Shown here: positions 33,544 through 45,019 of the stretch, piece after piece
Position numbering within the stretch: the stretch's first letter is position 1
How the letters are laid out: each line of letters starts with the position of its first letter
NCBI GenBank assembly: GCA_023457495.1
Contig: JAEWLQ010000107.1
Coordinates: 1 to 64,000 of the forward strand
From: Pseudomonadota bacterium
GTDB lineage: Bacteria; Pseudomonadota; Gammaproteobacteria; Steroidobacterales; Steroidobacteraceae
Direction of reading: 5' to 3'
DNA: 64,000 nucleotides
The notes under the pieces: model-generated
Databases searched by the model: none
Told to the model about the DNA's origin: nothing
Seen by the model: only the letters and a program-made list of their open reading frames with translations
Position numbers and translations under genes: made by a program

Positions 33544-34623
33544 TCAGCTTGTGAGGGGCAGCGTGATGGCGAACGTCGTGCCGACCCCGGGAGCCGACTC
33601 GCAGCGGATCGATCCGCCGTGCGCATCCACGATGCCTTTCGCGATGTACAGGCCGAGTCCCGTGCCGGTCTTCTCGAGTTTGCGGCTGGCCGAGTAATAA
33701 GGATCGAAGATGTGCGGCAGGTCGTCCGCGGAGATTCCCGGGCCGCTGTCGGCGATCTCGATGTGCGCGTGTTCGCCCTGCGTGCGGCTCGACACCTTGA
33801 TGGTGTCGCCGGGCGTGCAGAACTTCACCGCGTTGCCGATCAGGTTCTGGAAGAGTTGCATGAGCCGCGAGCGATCGGCCTGCGCATGCATGACGTCCGT
33901 TCCCGGCTCGTAACTCAACTCGAGGTTCTTCTCGCGCGCCGGCGCCTCGTGCACCGTGACCACCTCCCGCAGCACCTCGTTCACGACGACGGGCGAGGGA
34001 CTGATCGAAAGCTGCCCGGAGCGCAGGTTCACGATGTCCATGAGGTCGCCGATCATCCGGTTCATCTGCTCGACGTTGCGGCGGATGCGCAGGTGCTGCT
34101 CGCGCACCTGTTCCGGCGTGAGGTTGTACTTGGGATTGAGCAGCATCGACGTCGTGGTGTGGATCACCGCGAGCGGCGTGCGCAGATCGTGCGAGACGAT
34201 CGCGAGCACGTCCTCGCGCGAGCGGACTTCCTGCGCGAGTTTCTGCTGCTGACGATGGACGTCGATGAACATGTTCGCCTTCTGCCGCAGCACCTCCGGG
34301 TCGAGCGGCCTACAAAGCACGTCCACGGCGCCGCAATCCTGCCCGCGCAGCAGCGGCGAGTCCGCCTCCGCGATGAAGATGAGCGGAATACCCTTCGATT
34401 TGGCGGTGTCGCGCGCCACGTCGGTGAGCGTGGCGCCGTTCATCGGCGATTCGCGAACGGCCACGACGGCGAGCGCGACGTCATGGATCTGCAGGTGGCC
34501 GAGCGCTTCGGCGGCCGAGGATGCCGTGAGGAATTCGCGGTCGCCCGTCCGCAGCGCCGCCTCCAGGGCGGGCAGGTTTTCTTCGGAATCGTCTACGAGC
34601 AGAACCTTGACGGCTTCGGTCAT
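33544..34623 (-). CDS. Histidine kinase with degenerate N-terminal receiver
   Basis: This 359-residue soluble protein starts at ATG 34623 (MTEAVKVLLVDDSEENLPAL). The receiver has the acidic pair and fold, but the phosphoacceptor Asp is replaced (ALAVVAVRESPMNG), so it is likely a pseudo-receiver. The kinase core is intact: H-box IVSHDLRTPLAVI, N-box LFQNLIGNAVKF, DSGPGIS and GTGLGLYIAKGIVDAHGG. No sensor or membrane segment is seen and no partner regulator is adjacent. Open frame upstream to 34866 lies in the neighbouring hydrolase and is spurious. Confidence 0.88.
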   Translation of the reverse strand: MTEAVKVLLVDDSEENLPALEAALRTGDREFLTASSAAEALGHLQIHDVALAVVAVRESPMNGATLTDVARDTAKSKGIPLIFIAEADSPLLRGQDCGAVDVLCRPLDPEVLRQKANMFIDVHRQQQKLAQEVRSREDVLAIVSHDLRTPLAVIHTTTSMLLNPKYNLTPEQVREQHLRIRRNVEQMNRMIGDLMDIVNLRSGQLSISPSPVVVNEVLREVVTVHEAPAREKNLELSYEPGTDVMHAQADRSRLMQLFQNLIGNAVKFCTPGDTIKVSSRTQGEHAHIEIADSGPGISADDLPHIFDPYYSASRKLEKTGTGLGLYIAKGIVDAHGGSIRCESAPGVGTTFAITLPLTS

Positions 34624-34663
34624 TGTTAGCGGGGGCCTCACGGTCCAGAGTTCCGGAAGTTTA

Positions 34664-35401
34664 CTAGGTCGGGGGCGCAACATCGGGTGCGGATATTTCC
34701 GCCATATCCGCCAGCCGAATCCTACGTTCGAAATCCCGTATCCGCGCCGCGCATTCGGCCGGCCGGGTCTGGAGCAGCATGTGCGGACCGTCGATCGTCG
34801 CGAGTTCGCCATCGCGGGCGAGGGCGAGAATCTCGTCGCCCGCACCACGCGGCACGAGCCGATCATCGCCGGCTCGCAGGTACAACAACGGCCGCGTGAC
34901 GTCGCGCACCCGGTTGCGAACGTCCACGTCGGACATGGCGCGCAGGCGGGCGGTCAGCGTGGACGACGAAACCTGCGATAGCGCCCGCTCCTGGGCCGAC
35001 CGCAGTGCAGGTGTGGCGAATTTCCCTAACAAAGTACGCTGCGCCAGGAACGAGGGAACCAGTTTGGGCGAGGCGAACCCCGCCAAGGGGCCGAGCAGCC
35101 GCAGGAGGCGGCTCGGGCTCGTGGCGAAGGACGCGCACAGGATCACGCCGATGAGGCCCTGCGGTGCGCTTGCGGCGATGGAAATCGCAACTGGACCCGA
35201 GAAGGATTCGCCCAGCAACACGAACGGACGATCCCTCGGCAACTCGCGGCGCGCGACTTCCACGTGCTGCGCATAGGTCGCGCGCCGATCCGGGTAACGG
35301 ACGGCGGTACAGGCGAAGTGCTGATCCAGGAACGGCAGGAGCGGCGCGAACAATTCGCCGGTTCCATCCATTCCGGGCAGCAGCACGATGGCGGGTTTCA
35401 T
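34664..35401 (-). CDS. Alpha/beta hydrolase
   Basis: The 245-residue cytoplasmic protein starts MKPAIVLLPGMDGTGELFAP, with an oxyanion-type loop. The nucleophile elbow is LLGESFSGPVA (Ser), the acid is in YLRAGDDRLVP and the His in IDGPHMLLQTRP, a complete triad. This outline is typical of small esterases and thioesterases; substrate unknown. It is the first gene of the minus-strand run leading to the kinase, methyltransferase-like and glycosidase genes. Confidence 0.85.
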   Translation of the reverse strand: MKPAIVLLPGMDGTGELFAPLLPFLDQHFACTAVRYPDRRATYAQHVEVARRELPRDRPFVLLGESFSGPVAISIAASAPQGLIGVILCASFATSPSRLLRLLGPLAGFASPKLVPSFLAQRTLLGKFATPALRSAQERALSQVSSSTLTARLRAMSDVDVRNRVRDVTRPLLYLRAGDDRLVPRGAGDEILALARDGELATIDGPHMLLQTRPAECAARIRDFERRIRLADMAEISAPDVAPPT

Positions 35402-37218
35402 GTCGGGATCTTACTGAACGCGGCCTGAATGAGTAGATAGATAACTCGCTGGAAAGGTGGTCACGCCGCTGGTTAGAATGCCGCGGGGCCCAACCCCAGG
35501 GATGTGACAATGCGTCGAGGGATCGGATTTGCTGTCGTCGCGGCCATCGCACTCGCGGGATGCGGCGGGGATGATGGCGGCGCGGGGAAAGCGGACACGC
35601 ACGCGGTGGGTTACCTTGTCGCCGGTGGCGCGCAGGGCGTCCGCTTCCGGACGGCGACGCAAGCCGGATTCACGGATGCGTCGGGTGGCTTTCGCTACCT
35701 GCCGGGGGAAAGCGTGAGTTTCTCCGTCGGCGGAATCGAGCTCGGATCGGCGCCGGGAGCCGATCGGATAACCCTGTTCACCCTGGCTGGCGCGCCGCAA
35801 CCCACCACCGAAGCAGACTTGCGGCGCGAGCTGGACCGCGCCCTGCGGGTCCCGACGCCCTTCCTGCGGGCCGTGAACCTGGCGCGCTTCCTGATGGCAT
35901 TCGATTCCGACGGGATCCCGGAAAACGGGCTCGACGTCTTCGCCGCGGGTTCGGCGCTCGATGGCGCGTCGCTCGATTTCGGCCAGGGCTTGTACGTCTT
36001 CGCGAGCCGCCTCGACGCATTGCCGCAGGCCAAGACCGAGAACATTCCCTACTGGCGGCCGGTCGCGCATCTCTATCGCGTGGAAAACGTGGCGGTCGCG
36101 GCACAGGTGCCATTGCACGTACAGAGGCGCGAGGAGTCGCCGTTCCTCTTTCCCGGTTCCGATATCACGTACACCTACCGCGACGATGGTCTGCGCGAAT
36201 CGCTTTCCCAGGACATCACGCTCGATGGCGTACCGGATTCGATCACGCGCGTGACATACGACGCGATGGGACGGTACGCGACATCGCGGCAGCAGGTGGG
36301 TGACTTCTTCGGCGGCATCAATTTCATCTCCGAATCGACCTACGAGTACGACTCTCGCGGCCGTTTTCTGCGCCAGGACGGTCAGATCGATGTGTACGGC
36401 GACGGCACGATCGATTCGACCCTGTCAGGCGAGATCGAAGGCGCGCCGGCCGAGGACTTCGTGCGGCAGACCTTTCGCACGGACACGGATGGCGACGGCG
36501 ACGCGGACATCATCGAAATCTACGAATCGACGCTGGACCGTGCGCTGCTCGTCCAGTCGTCGTCATCGCGCGTGGACGAGAACGCCGACGGGACTTTCGA
36601 CTACCGCTACGAACAGGTCGCGAGCTTCGACTCGCGCGAACGCATCGCGATGCTGACCGAAGAATCCGATGACGACGGCAACGGCATCGTGGACTACCGC
36701 ATGGCGACGGTGTTCACCTATACGGATTCGCCGCGCACCGCGCGCAGCGAGGAGTCGATCGACTTCGACGGCGACGGCGTCATCGACCGGATAACGATCA
36801 CCACGCGCAATCTCGATGACATGGGCAACGACCTCACGCGGATCATCGAACAGGACGACAACGCAGACGGGATCGCGGAGCAGCGTTACACACAGACGTC
36901 CACCTTCGACAACGAGCGCCGCAGGCTCACGACCGTCGAGGACCAGGATTACACGGGCGACGGGATCGCGGACTTCCGCGTAAACGAGACGCTGTCCTAT
37001 GCGCCCGCGGGCGGCCTGCTCACCCACCGATCGGATTCGGACTGGCTGGCGGATGGCGTGATCGACCAGCGGCAGGAACAGCGCTACGACTACGGCGCGG
37101 GAGGCGAGCTCCTCGGCTGGGGCCAATACGATATGGATGCGTCGCCCACGGAGCCTTCCCGCTGGATGACCGTGGAGAACATCGGCTTCGCGGACGGCGT
37201 CCGCGCGCTGGCGCAGAC

Positions 37219-40083
<2,865 letters not shown>

Positions 40084-40199
40084 GTGTCGAGGGCGATTTC
40101 TCGCGCGATCGTGGGGAAACAGCAGAGTTTAAGCGGCGAGGGCGGTCCGGGTATAACCAGTACCTCGGCGTGCCGAATACTGTATGGGCGGGGCGTCGG

Positions 40200-40360
40200 T
40201 CAGCGCTGAATCCAGTGGGGCACGTTTTCGGACGCCAGGAATTTCTCCGCGCCCTGGCCCTGCAGCATGGCCAGCGTGCTCAGCATGCCGGCCTGCGTGC
40301 AGGTGGGCGCCGCCACGGTGACCGAACGCGGCGCATCAACACGGGATGAAGTCGGGTCAT
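40200..40360 (-). pseudogene. Remnant of an ApbE-type flavin transferase gene
   Basis: Only the ends of a gene seem to remain. The last 50 codons read VDAPRSVTVAAPTCTQAGML, then STLAMLQGQGAEKFLASENV and PHWIQR, resembling the C terminus of FAD:protein FMN transferases. An ATG at 40360 overlaps the tlpA stop by ATGA, as expected of an intact operon, and reads MTRLHPVLMRR, like an ApbE start, but is in a different frame. An internal deletion of most of the gene is the simplest reading; the family assignment rests on a short match. Confidence 0.5.
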
Positions 40361-40850
40361 CGGGGCTCCAGCAGTTGGCGAAGTTCGGCTTCGCGTTCGT
40401 CACTTTTTTTCGCGCGGAATCCCAGGTGCGTCCTGACGAGCTTGCCGCTGCGATCGAAGAGATAGGAAGACGGCATGCACGCGACGGCGAATTGCGTCGC
40501 GAGCGTGCCCTGGGCGTCGTAGACGATGTCGAAGTCCACCGGCACGTCGCGCAGGAATTTCTCGACGTCGGCGCGATTCGCATCGACGTTGACACCGACG
40601 ATCACGAGTCCGTCATTGCCGTATTCACGATGCATCGCGTTGAGCCAGGGGAGCGATTCGCGGCAGGGTTGCACCACGACGCCCAGAAATCGACGATGAC
40701 CACGCGGCCACGATAGGCGGACAGATCCAGCGATGGGGCTTGGGTGGCCGAGGCCGCGCCGCCCAGCATCGACATCACCGCCAGCGATACCGCCAGCCGG
40801 AAGGAGCGGCGCACAATCGGCGCGCAGGAAAACCATGTCATGACGACCAT
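40357..40850 (-). pseudogene. Frameshifted TlpA-like thioredoxin-domain protein
   Basis: A signal peptide (RRSFRLAVSLAVMSMLGGAA) and the strand GRVVIVDFWASWC lie in one frame. The rest of the fold, PCRESLPWLNAMHREYGNDG to RAKKSDEREAELRQLLEPR, lies in another. Adding one base to the CCC run (plus-strand GGG at 40666-40668) restores WASWCNPCRESLP, the CxxC active site of TlpA/ResA disulfide reductases. It is either a real inactivating deletion or a homopolymer read error. The adjacent apbE remnant favours decay. Start could be 40850 or 40841. Confidence 0.8.
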
Positions 40851-41430
40851 TGAGACCGTGAGACGTCGCCGCCGGACCAAACCCGTCGCGGCCTCGGGAA
40901 AAAATCCGATAGACGCCGGGGAGCTCTCCCTGTGCCTGGGTCCGATCGCGCGGCGTGACGCGACCCGGCTCGTGCTCGGGTCGCTGCCGGGCCGCAGGTC
41001 GCTTGCGATGCAGCAGTACTACGCGCATCCGCGGAACCTGTTCTGGAAAATCGTCGAGGAATTGTTCGGGTCCGACTCTCCGCTGCCCTACAAGCGGCGG
41101 GTCCGAATCCTGACGGCGCAGGGCATCGCGCTATGGGATGTTCTGGCGGCGGCCGAGCGGCCCGGCAGTCTCGATGCGTCGATCGTGCACGCATCGGCCC
41201 ATGCGAATGATTTCCGCGGCTTTTATCGCGCGCATCCGGGCATCCGCCGCGTGTTCTTCAACGGCCGGAAAGCCGAGGCGCTGTACCGGCGGCTGGTGCT
41301 GCCGGCACTGGATGGGGAGTTTCCCGGCATTCGCTACGACTGCCTGCCGTCGACGAGTCCCGCCCACGCGGGCATGACGTTTGCAGCGAAGTTGTCGAGA
41401 TGGCGGGCGATCAAGGAGGAAGATACGTGA
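40840..41430 (+). CDS. DNA-deoxyinosine glycosylase (uracil-DNA glycosylase superfamily)
   Basis: This 196-residue enzyme removes deaminated bases (hypoxanthine, possibly uracil) from DNA. Signatures are the active loop LVLGSLPGRRSLAMQQYYAH, PRNLFWKIVEELFG, the strand VFFNGRKAEALYRRL and the Ser-Thr-rich loop CLPSTSPAHAG. Together they fit the family-6 type. ATG 40840 follows AGGAA; it shares a CATG with the start of the frameshifted tlpA on the other strand. The end overlaps the NUDIX gene by GTGA, a plausible two-gene damage-control operon. Confidence 0.88.
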   Translation: MTTIETVRRRRRTKPVAASGKNPIDAGELSLCLGPIARRDATRLVLGSLPGRRSLAMQQYYAHPRNLFWKIVEELFGSDSPLPYKRRVRILTAQGIALWDVLAAAERPGSLDASIVHASAHANDFRGFYRAHPGIRRVFFNGRKAEALYRRLVLPALDGEFPGIRYDCLPSTSPAHAGMTFAAKLSRWRAIKEEDT

Positions 41431-41855
41431 CGCTTGCGGACAAGGCGTGTCCCGTGATGTTTCGGGATGCATCGATGCGATACATATTGGCTTTCGAACA
41501 TCCCCATGCGGGGCTGCAACTGGTGAAGGGCGGCATCCTGCCTGGCGAGAAGCCACCGGCCGCCGCGCTGCGTGAGCTCGAGGAGGAGGCCGGAATCGCG
41601 GACACGGCCATCGTGCATGACCTGGGTGTCTGGGATTCCGAGCACAAGGGCCACGTCTGGTCGCTGCAACTTTGCACCTTTTCTCCCCGGCTGCCCGAAA
41701 CCTGGACTCACTACTGCATGGATGACGGTGGGCATGACCTGCGCTTCTTCTGGCATGACCTCACCGGGCAGCCGACCGATCACTGGGGTCCGCAATATCG
41801 CCGGGCATTGAACGAGATCCGCGAACGCACGCGCGCACTGCGCTGGCGCGGGTAA
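41427..41855 (+). CDS. NUDIX hydrolase
   Basis: The 142-residue protein carries a full Nudix box, GGILPGEKPPAAALRELEEE followed by AGI, and so should hydrolyse a nucleoside diphosphate linked to another group. The start is GTG 41427: a strong AAGGAGGA lies 6 nt upstream and the codon overlaps the preceding stop. The substrate is unknown; coupling to a DNA glycosylase suggests sanitising the nucleotide pool (inference). Confidence 0.9.
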   Translation: MTLADKACPVMFRDASMRYILAFEHPHAGLQLVKGGILPGEKPPAAALRELEEEAGIADTAIVHDLGVWDSEHKGHVWSLQLCTFSPRLPETWTHYCMDDGGHDLRFFWHDLTGQPTDHWGPQYRRALNEIRERTRALRWRG

Positions 41856-41893
41856 TGTCGAGCGGCGCGCCGGAGGTTTGATAAGGTGGCGCG

Positions 41894-43018
41894 ATGAGCT
41901 CCCTCAGTACTTCGCTTTACCTGCTCGCCGTCGCGCTGTGCCTGTTCTCGACCGGTCTCACGACGCGGGCGGCGCGGGGTCAACCGTACCGGTTCTTCAC
42001 GCTCTTCCTGCTGATCCAGTCCGTCGTGTTCCTGTGCGAGCTGCTCATCGCGCATCCGGCCACGCCTTACAAGGCCCTGTGGCTCGCGACCCTCATGTCG
42101 TCCTCACTACTGCTGGCGCCCTGCCTGTGGCTCACCTTCAGAGAGAGTATCGGCGGCGAGTCTCCCGCATGGCGCCAGGTGCCGGGCACTCACGGACTCG
42201 CGATCCTCGCGGGCGCGTTGTTCACCGTGCCGCTCGCCCTATCCACCCATGCCGGCACCACCTGGGAGAATCCGGCGGAGCCTTCGAGCTGGCTCGAATC
42301 GAAGATCATCCACACGACGATGCTGCTGTGCATCGGCACCTTCGTGGTGCAAGTACCGTGGTACCTGGTTCGATGTCGGCGCATCGTCCTGGAACGGCTT
42401 GGTGAACGGCGCAGTCATTGGGCGCAGCTGCCGCTCGCGATCGTCTTCACCACGTGGATGCTGGCGATCGTGCGCACGCTCGACTGCGCCTTCATCAAGT
42501 GGCCGGCCACATTCTCGCTGGTGGTGGCCGTCGTGAGCGTCGGTGTGACGACCGGGGCGCTATACCTGCTGCTGCGGCAGTTCGGCGCGCTGGCGAAGGA
42601 GCAGGCCGCAAGTTATGCGAAGACCCCGCTGGGCCCGGGGGCGCGGGCGCGGATCCGGCGCAAGCTCGAGGCGGCGCTCGCGAACGAGGACATCTACATG
42701 AATGGCGACCTGGCCCTGCGCACGCTCAGCGAGTCGCTCAACGAGAGTCCCCACTATGTCTCGCAGGTCATCAGCCAGGATCTCCACACCACGTTCTACG
42801 ATCTCCTGAACCAGCGTCGCATCGACGCGGCCATGCGCCGGCTGCGGGAATCGCCCGACGAGACGGTGCTCGCGATCGCCCTGTCGGTGGGCTTCAATTC
42901 CAAGTCCGCATTCCACGCGGCGTTTCGCCGTGTCACGGGGATGACCCCGAGCGACTACCGAAAAACGCCGTCTCCCGGGGTCCTCGCCGATCGGGAAGGA
43001 CGCCAGATCGCCGACTGA
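41894..43018 (+). CDS. Membrane-anchored AraC-family regulator
   Basis: A 374-residue protein with six or seven N-terminal membrane helices (LYLLAVALCLFSTGLTT, FFTLFLLIQSVVFLCELLIA, ATFSLVVAVVSVGVTTGALY and others) and an AraC/XylS helix-turn-helix domain in the last 110 residues (LRTLSESLNESPHYVSQVIS, LAIALSVGFNSKSAFHAAFR, RVTGMTPSDYRK). It should sense a membrane or periplasmic signal and bind DNA from the membrane. The esterase-like gene 37 bp downstream is the obvious candidate target. Confidence 0.88.
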   Translation: MSSLSTSLYLLAVALCLFSTGLTTRAARGQPYRFFTLFLLIQSVVFLCELLIAHPATPYKALWLATLMSSSLLLAPCLWLTFRESIGGESPAWRQVPGTHGLAILAGALFTVPLALSTHAGTTWENPAEPSSWLESKIIHTTMLLCIGTFVVQVPWYLVRCRRIVLERLGERRSHWAQLPLAIVFTTWMLAIVRTLDCAFIKWPATFSLVVAVVSVGVTTGALYLLLRQFGALAKEQAASYAKTPLGPGARARIRRKLEAALANEDIYMNGDLALRTLSESLNESPHYVSQVISQDLHTTFYDLLNQRRIDAAMRRLRESPDETVLAIALSVGFNSKSAFHAAFRRVTGMTPSDYRKTPSPGVLADREGRQIAD

Positions 43019-43055
43019 GCGCGATTCTCGGGCCTCCAGACGAAAGGAGGCTCCG

Positions 43056-44111
43056 ATGATTCCGCGACTGATGCTCGGACTTGCGTTGATGATTGCGCCG
43101 TCGTTCCTGGTGGCGGCTTCGCCCAGCGCCATCGAAACCCACGGCTACGACTCCGTGATCCTGCGCGACAACCTGATCGGATTGAATCCGCGGCGGCGCC
43201 TGAAGGTATACCTGCCTCCGGGATACGCCGAGGGCACCCAGCGCTACCCCGTCATTTACCTGCTGCACTCGATCAACTGGGACAACGAGCGCTTGTTCGC
43301 GCCGGGGACCCTCGCCCAGGCGACCTTCGATCGTGCGATCGAGCGCGGAGTGATCCGTCCGTTCATCCTGGTCGCGCCCGACTACACGACGCCGGGCCCG
43401 GGCAGCCTGTTCGCGAATTCCACGACCGCCGGTCGCTTCGAGGATCACACGATCCAGGAAATCGTGCCGTTCATCGACGCCCGCTACCGCACGTTCGCGC
43501 GTGCCGAGAGCCGCGGCATCACCGGAGACTTCATGGGCGCCTATGGCGCGTTGCGTTACGCGTTCCGGCATCCGGACGCCTTCAGCGTCGTGTACGGCAT
43601 GCACCCGGTGGGGGCGGGATCGGGCGTCGAGCCCTTGTATGGACGGCCGGATTGGGCGCTGATGCAGCGCGCGCGGACCGCTGACGAACTCCACCAGGAT
43701 CTCTACGCGCCCGTGTTCATGGCGATGATGCAGACTTTCGCGCCGAACCCGAAGCGTCCACCGTTCTTCTGCGACTTCATGGTCGACGTGCAGGGGGCGG
43801 TTCGCAAGGTGAATGCCGCGAATGTGCAGAAGGTCAAAGAAGGATTCTTCCTCGAGAACATCGCGCGGCAGGAGCGGGAGAACCTCGCGCGGCTGCGCGC
43901 GATCAAGTTCGATTGGGGGCGATACGATCCCACGTACGCGCACGTGCATTCCAATCGCGAACTCACGCGTGATCTCGACGAGCTCGGCATCGAACACGAA
44001 GCCGAAGAATTTCGGGGATTGCCGTGGGACAAATACTGGGCGCCCGAAGGAGGGCGCGTATACGAGGATGTCCTGCCGTTTTTTGCCCGGCACCTGGCGT
44101 TCGGCCCGTGA
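43056..44111 (+). CDS. Esterase-D-fold protein lacking the catalytic serine
   Basis: A 351-residue exported protein (signal MLGLALMIAPSFLVAAS) of the putative esterase/enterochelin-esterase family: RRRLKVYLPPGYAEGTQRYP, VIYLLHSINWDNERLF and PFIDARYRTFARAE are family-like. The nucleophile elbow reads ITGDFMGAYGAL where GxSMGG is expected, so the Ser is Phe159 (codon TTC at 43530-43532). It may be inactive, use another residue, or serve in binding. A His near the end (IEHEAEEF) remains. It lies downstream of the membrane AraC regulator. Confidence 0.75.
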   Translation: MIPRLMLGLALMIAPSFLVAASPSAIETHGYDSVILRDNLIGLNPRRRLKVYLPPGYAEGTQRYPVIYLLHSINWDNERLFAPGTLAQATFDRAIERGVIRPFILVAPDYTTPGPGSLFANSTTAGRFEDHTIQEIVPFIDARYRTFARAESRGITGDFMGAYGALRYAFRHPDAFSVVYGMHPVGAGSGVEPLYGRPDWALMQRARTADELHQDLYAPVFMAMMQTFAPNPKRPPFFCDFMVDVQGAVRKVNAANVQKVKEGFFLENIARQERENLARLRAIKFDWGRYDPTYAHVHSNRELTRDLDELGIEHEAEEFRGLPWDKYWAPEGGRVYEDVLPFFARHLAFGP

Positions 44112-44186
44112 TCCTTTGGCGTGACCCGGCGGCTTCGCGTTACGATCCGCCCCCCGATCGAGCGCATCCAGGACCGGAACTTCCGC

Positions 44187-44894
44187 ATGGCCAAGCACGC
44201 ACTGTTGAACAACGTCGAACACCGCGATCTGCGGATCATCACCCGCAGCGGCGCCGATCTCGGCGACAACGTGATGTGCGCGCTGACGTTCCCAGCGGAA
44301 TTCCGCAACGTCCAGAACTGCTACCCGATCCTGTTCCTCGAGTCGCGCGAAAAGGTGATCGCACCGGTCGCGCTGTTCGGCCTGCGCGAGGGGCAGAACC
44401 TGTTCCTCACGAAGGACGGCTGGGATGCCCGCTACATTCCGTTGATGATCGAACGGCAGCCGTTCCTGATCGGAGACTCGGACAAGGGTCAGGTGATTCA
44501 CGTCGACCTCGACAGTCCGCGCGTGAGCAAGACGGAAGGTTTCGCGGTGTTCAACGAGGACGGCAGCAACACCGATTACCTCAACCGGGTCTCGAACGCG
44601 CTCGCCACCATTCACGATGGGTTCGCGGCGACGCCGAAGTTCGTCGACGCGCTCATCGAGCTCAATCTGCTCGAAGCCTTCACGCTCGACATCCAGTACC
44701 ACGATGGCAACAAGGCCAGCTTCGGTGGATTCCACACCATCCACGAGGATCGGCTGCGGAAGCTCGATGGCGCCGCGCTCGGCAAGCTGCACGAACGTGG
44801 TTACCTCGAGCCGCTGTTCATGATCGTCGCGTCCCTTTCGAAGCTGCGGGATCTGGTGGACCGGGCCAGCAAGCTGGCTCCTGCGGACCGCTGA
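44187..44894 (+). CDS. SapC family protein
   Basis: The 235 residues match the SapC family (named after an S-layer accessory gene of Campylobacter): start MAKHALLNNVEHRDLRI, core NCYPILFLESREKVIAPVAL and FGLREGQNLFLTKDGWDA, and the end RGYLEPLFMIVASLSKLRDL. The molecular role is not established; in many proteobacteria the gene is found with TonB receptors for carbohydrates. ATG 44187 is chosen; an upstream in-frame ATG at 44121 gives an Arg-rich leader. A weak terminator follows. Confidence 0.85.
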   Translation: MAKHALLNNVEHRDLRIITRSGADLGDNVMCALTFPAEFRNVQNCYPILFLESREKVIAPVALFGLREGQNLFLTKDGWDARYIPLMIERQPFLIGDSDKGQVIHVDLDSPRVSKTEGFAVFNEDGSNTDYLNRVSNALATIHDGFAATPKFVDALIELNLLEAFTLDIQYHDGNKASFGGFHTIHEDRLRKLDGAALGKLHERGYLEPLFMIVASLSKLRDLVDRASKLAPADR

Positions 44895-44916
44895 GCCGGT
44901 AGTTATGCCGGCTTCT
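44894..44916 (+). terminator. Weak terminator after the SapC gene
   Basis: AGCCGG (44894-44899) pairs with CCGGCT (44908-44913), followed by TCTTGC. The stem is short and the T tract poor. Confidence 0.35.
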
Positions 44917-45019
44917 TGCAAAACTGTGGCGTAGTCGCCCCACGCCGGCCACGCGCCGGGCAATACTGCGGGCGCCGACGAAGGGCGCGGCGCGTGGTAG
45001 ATAGCGGCGGTTCCATTCC

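Noticed and set aside
40171..40190. Possible LexA/SOS box (ATACTGTATG) upstream of uvrA
   Set aside because: Only one half matches CTGT; the second half ACAG is absent at the needed spacing and the distance to uvrA is about 90 bp.
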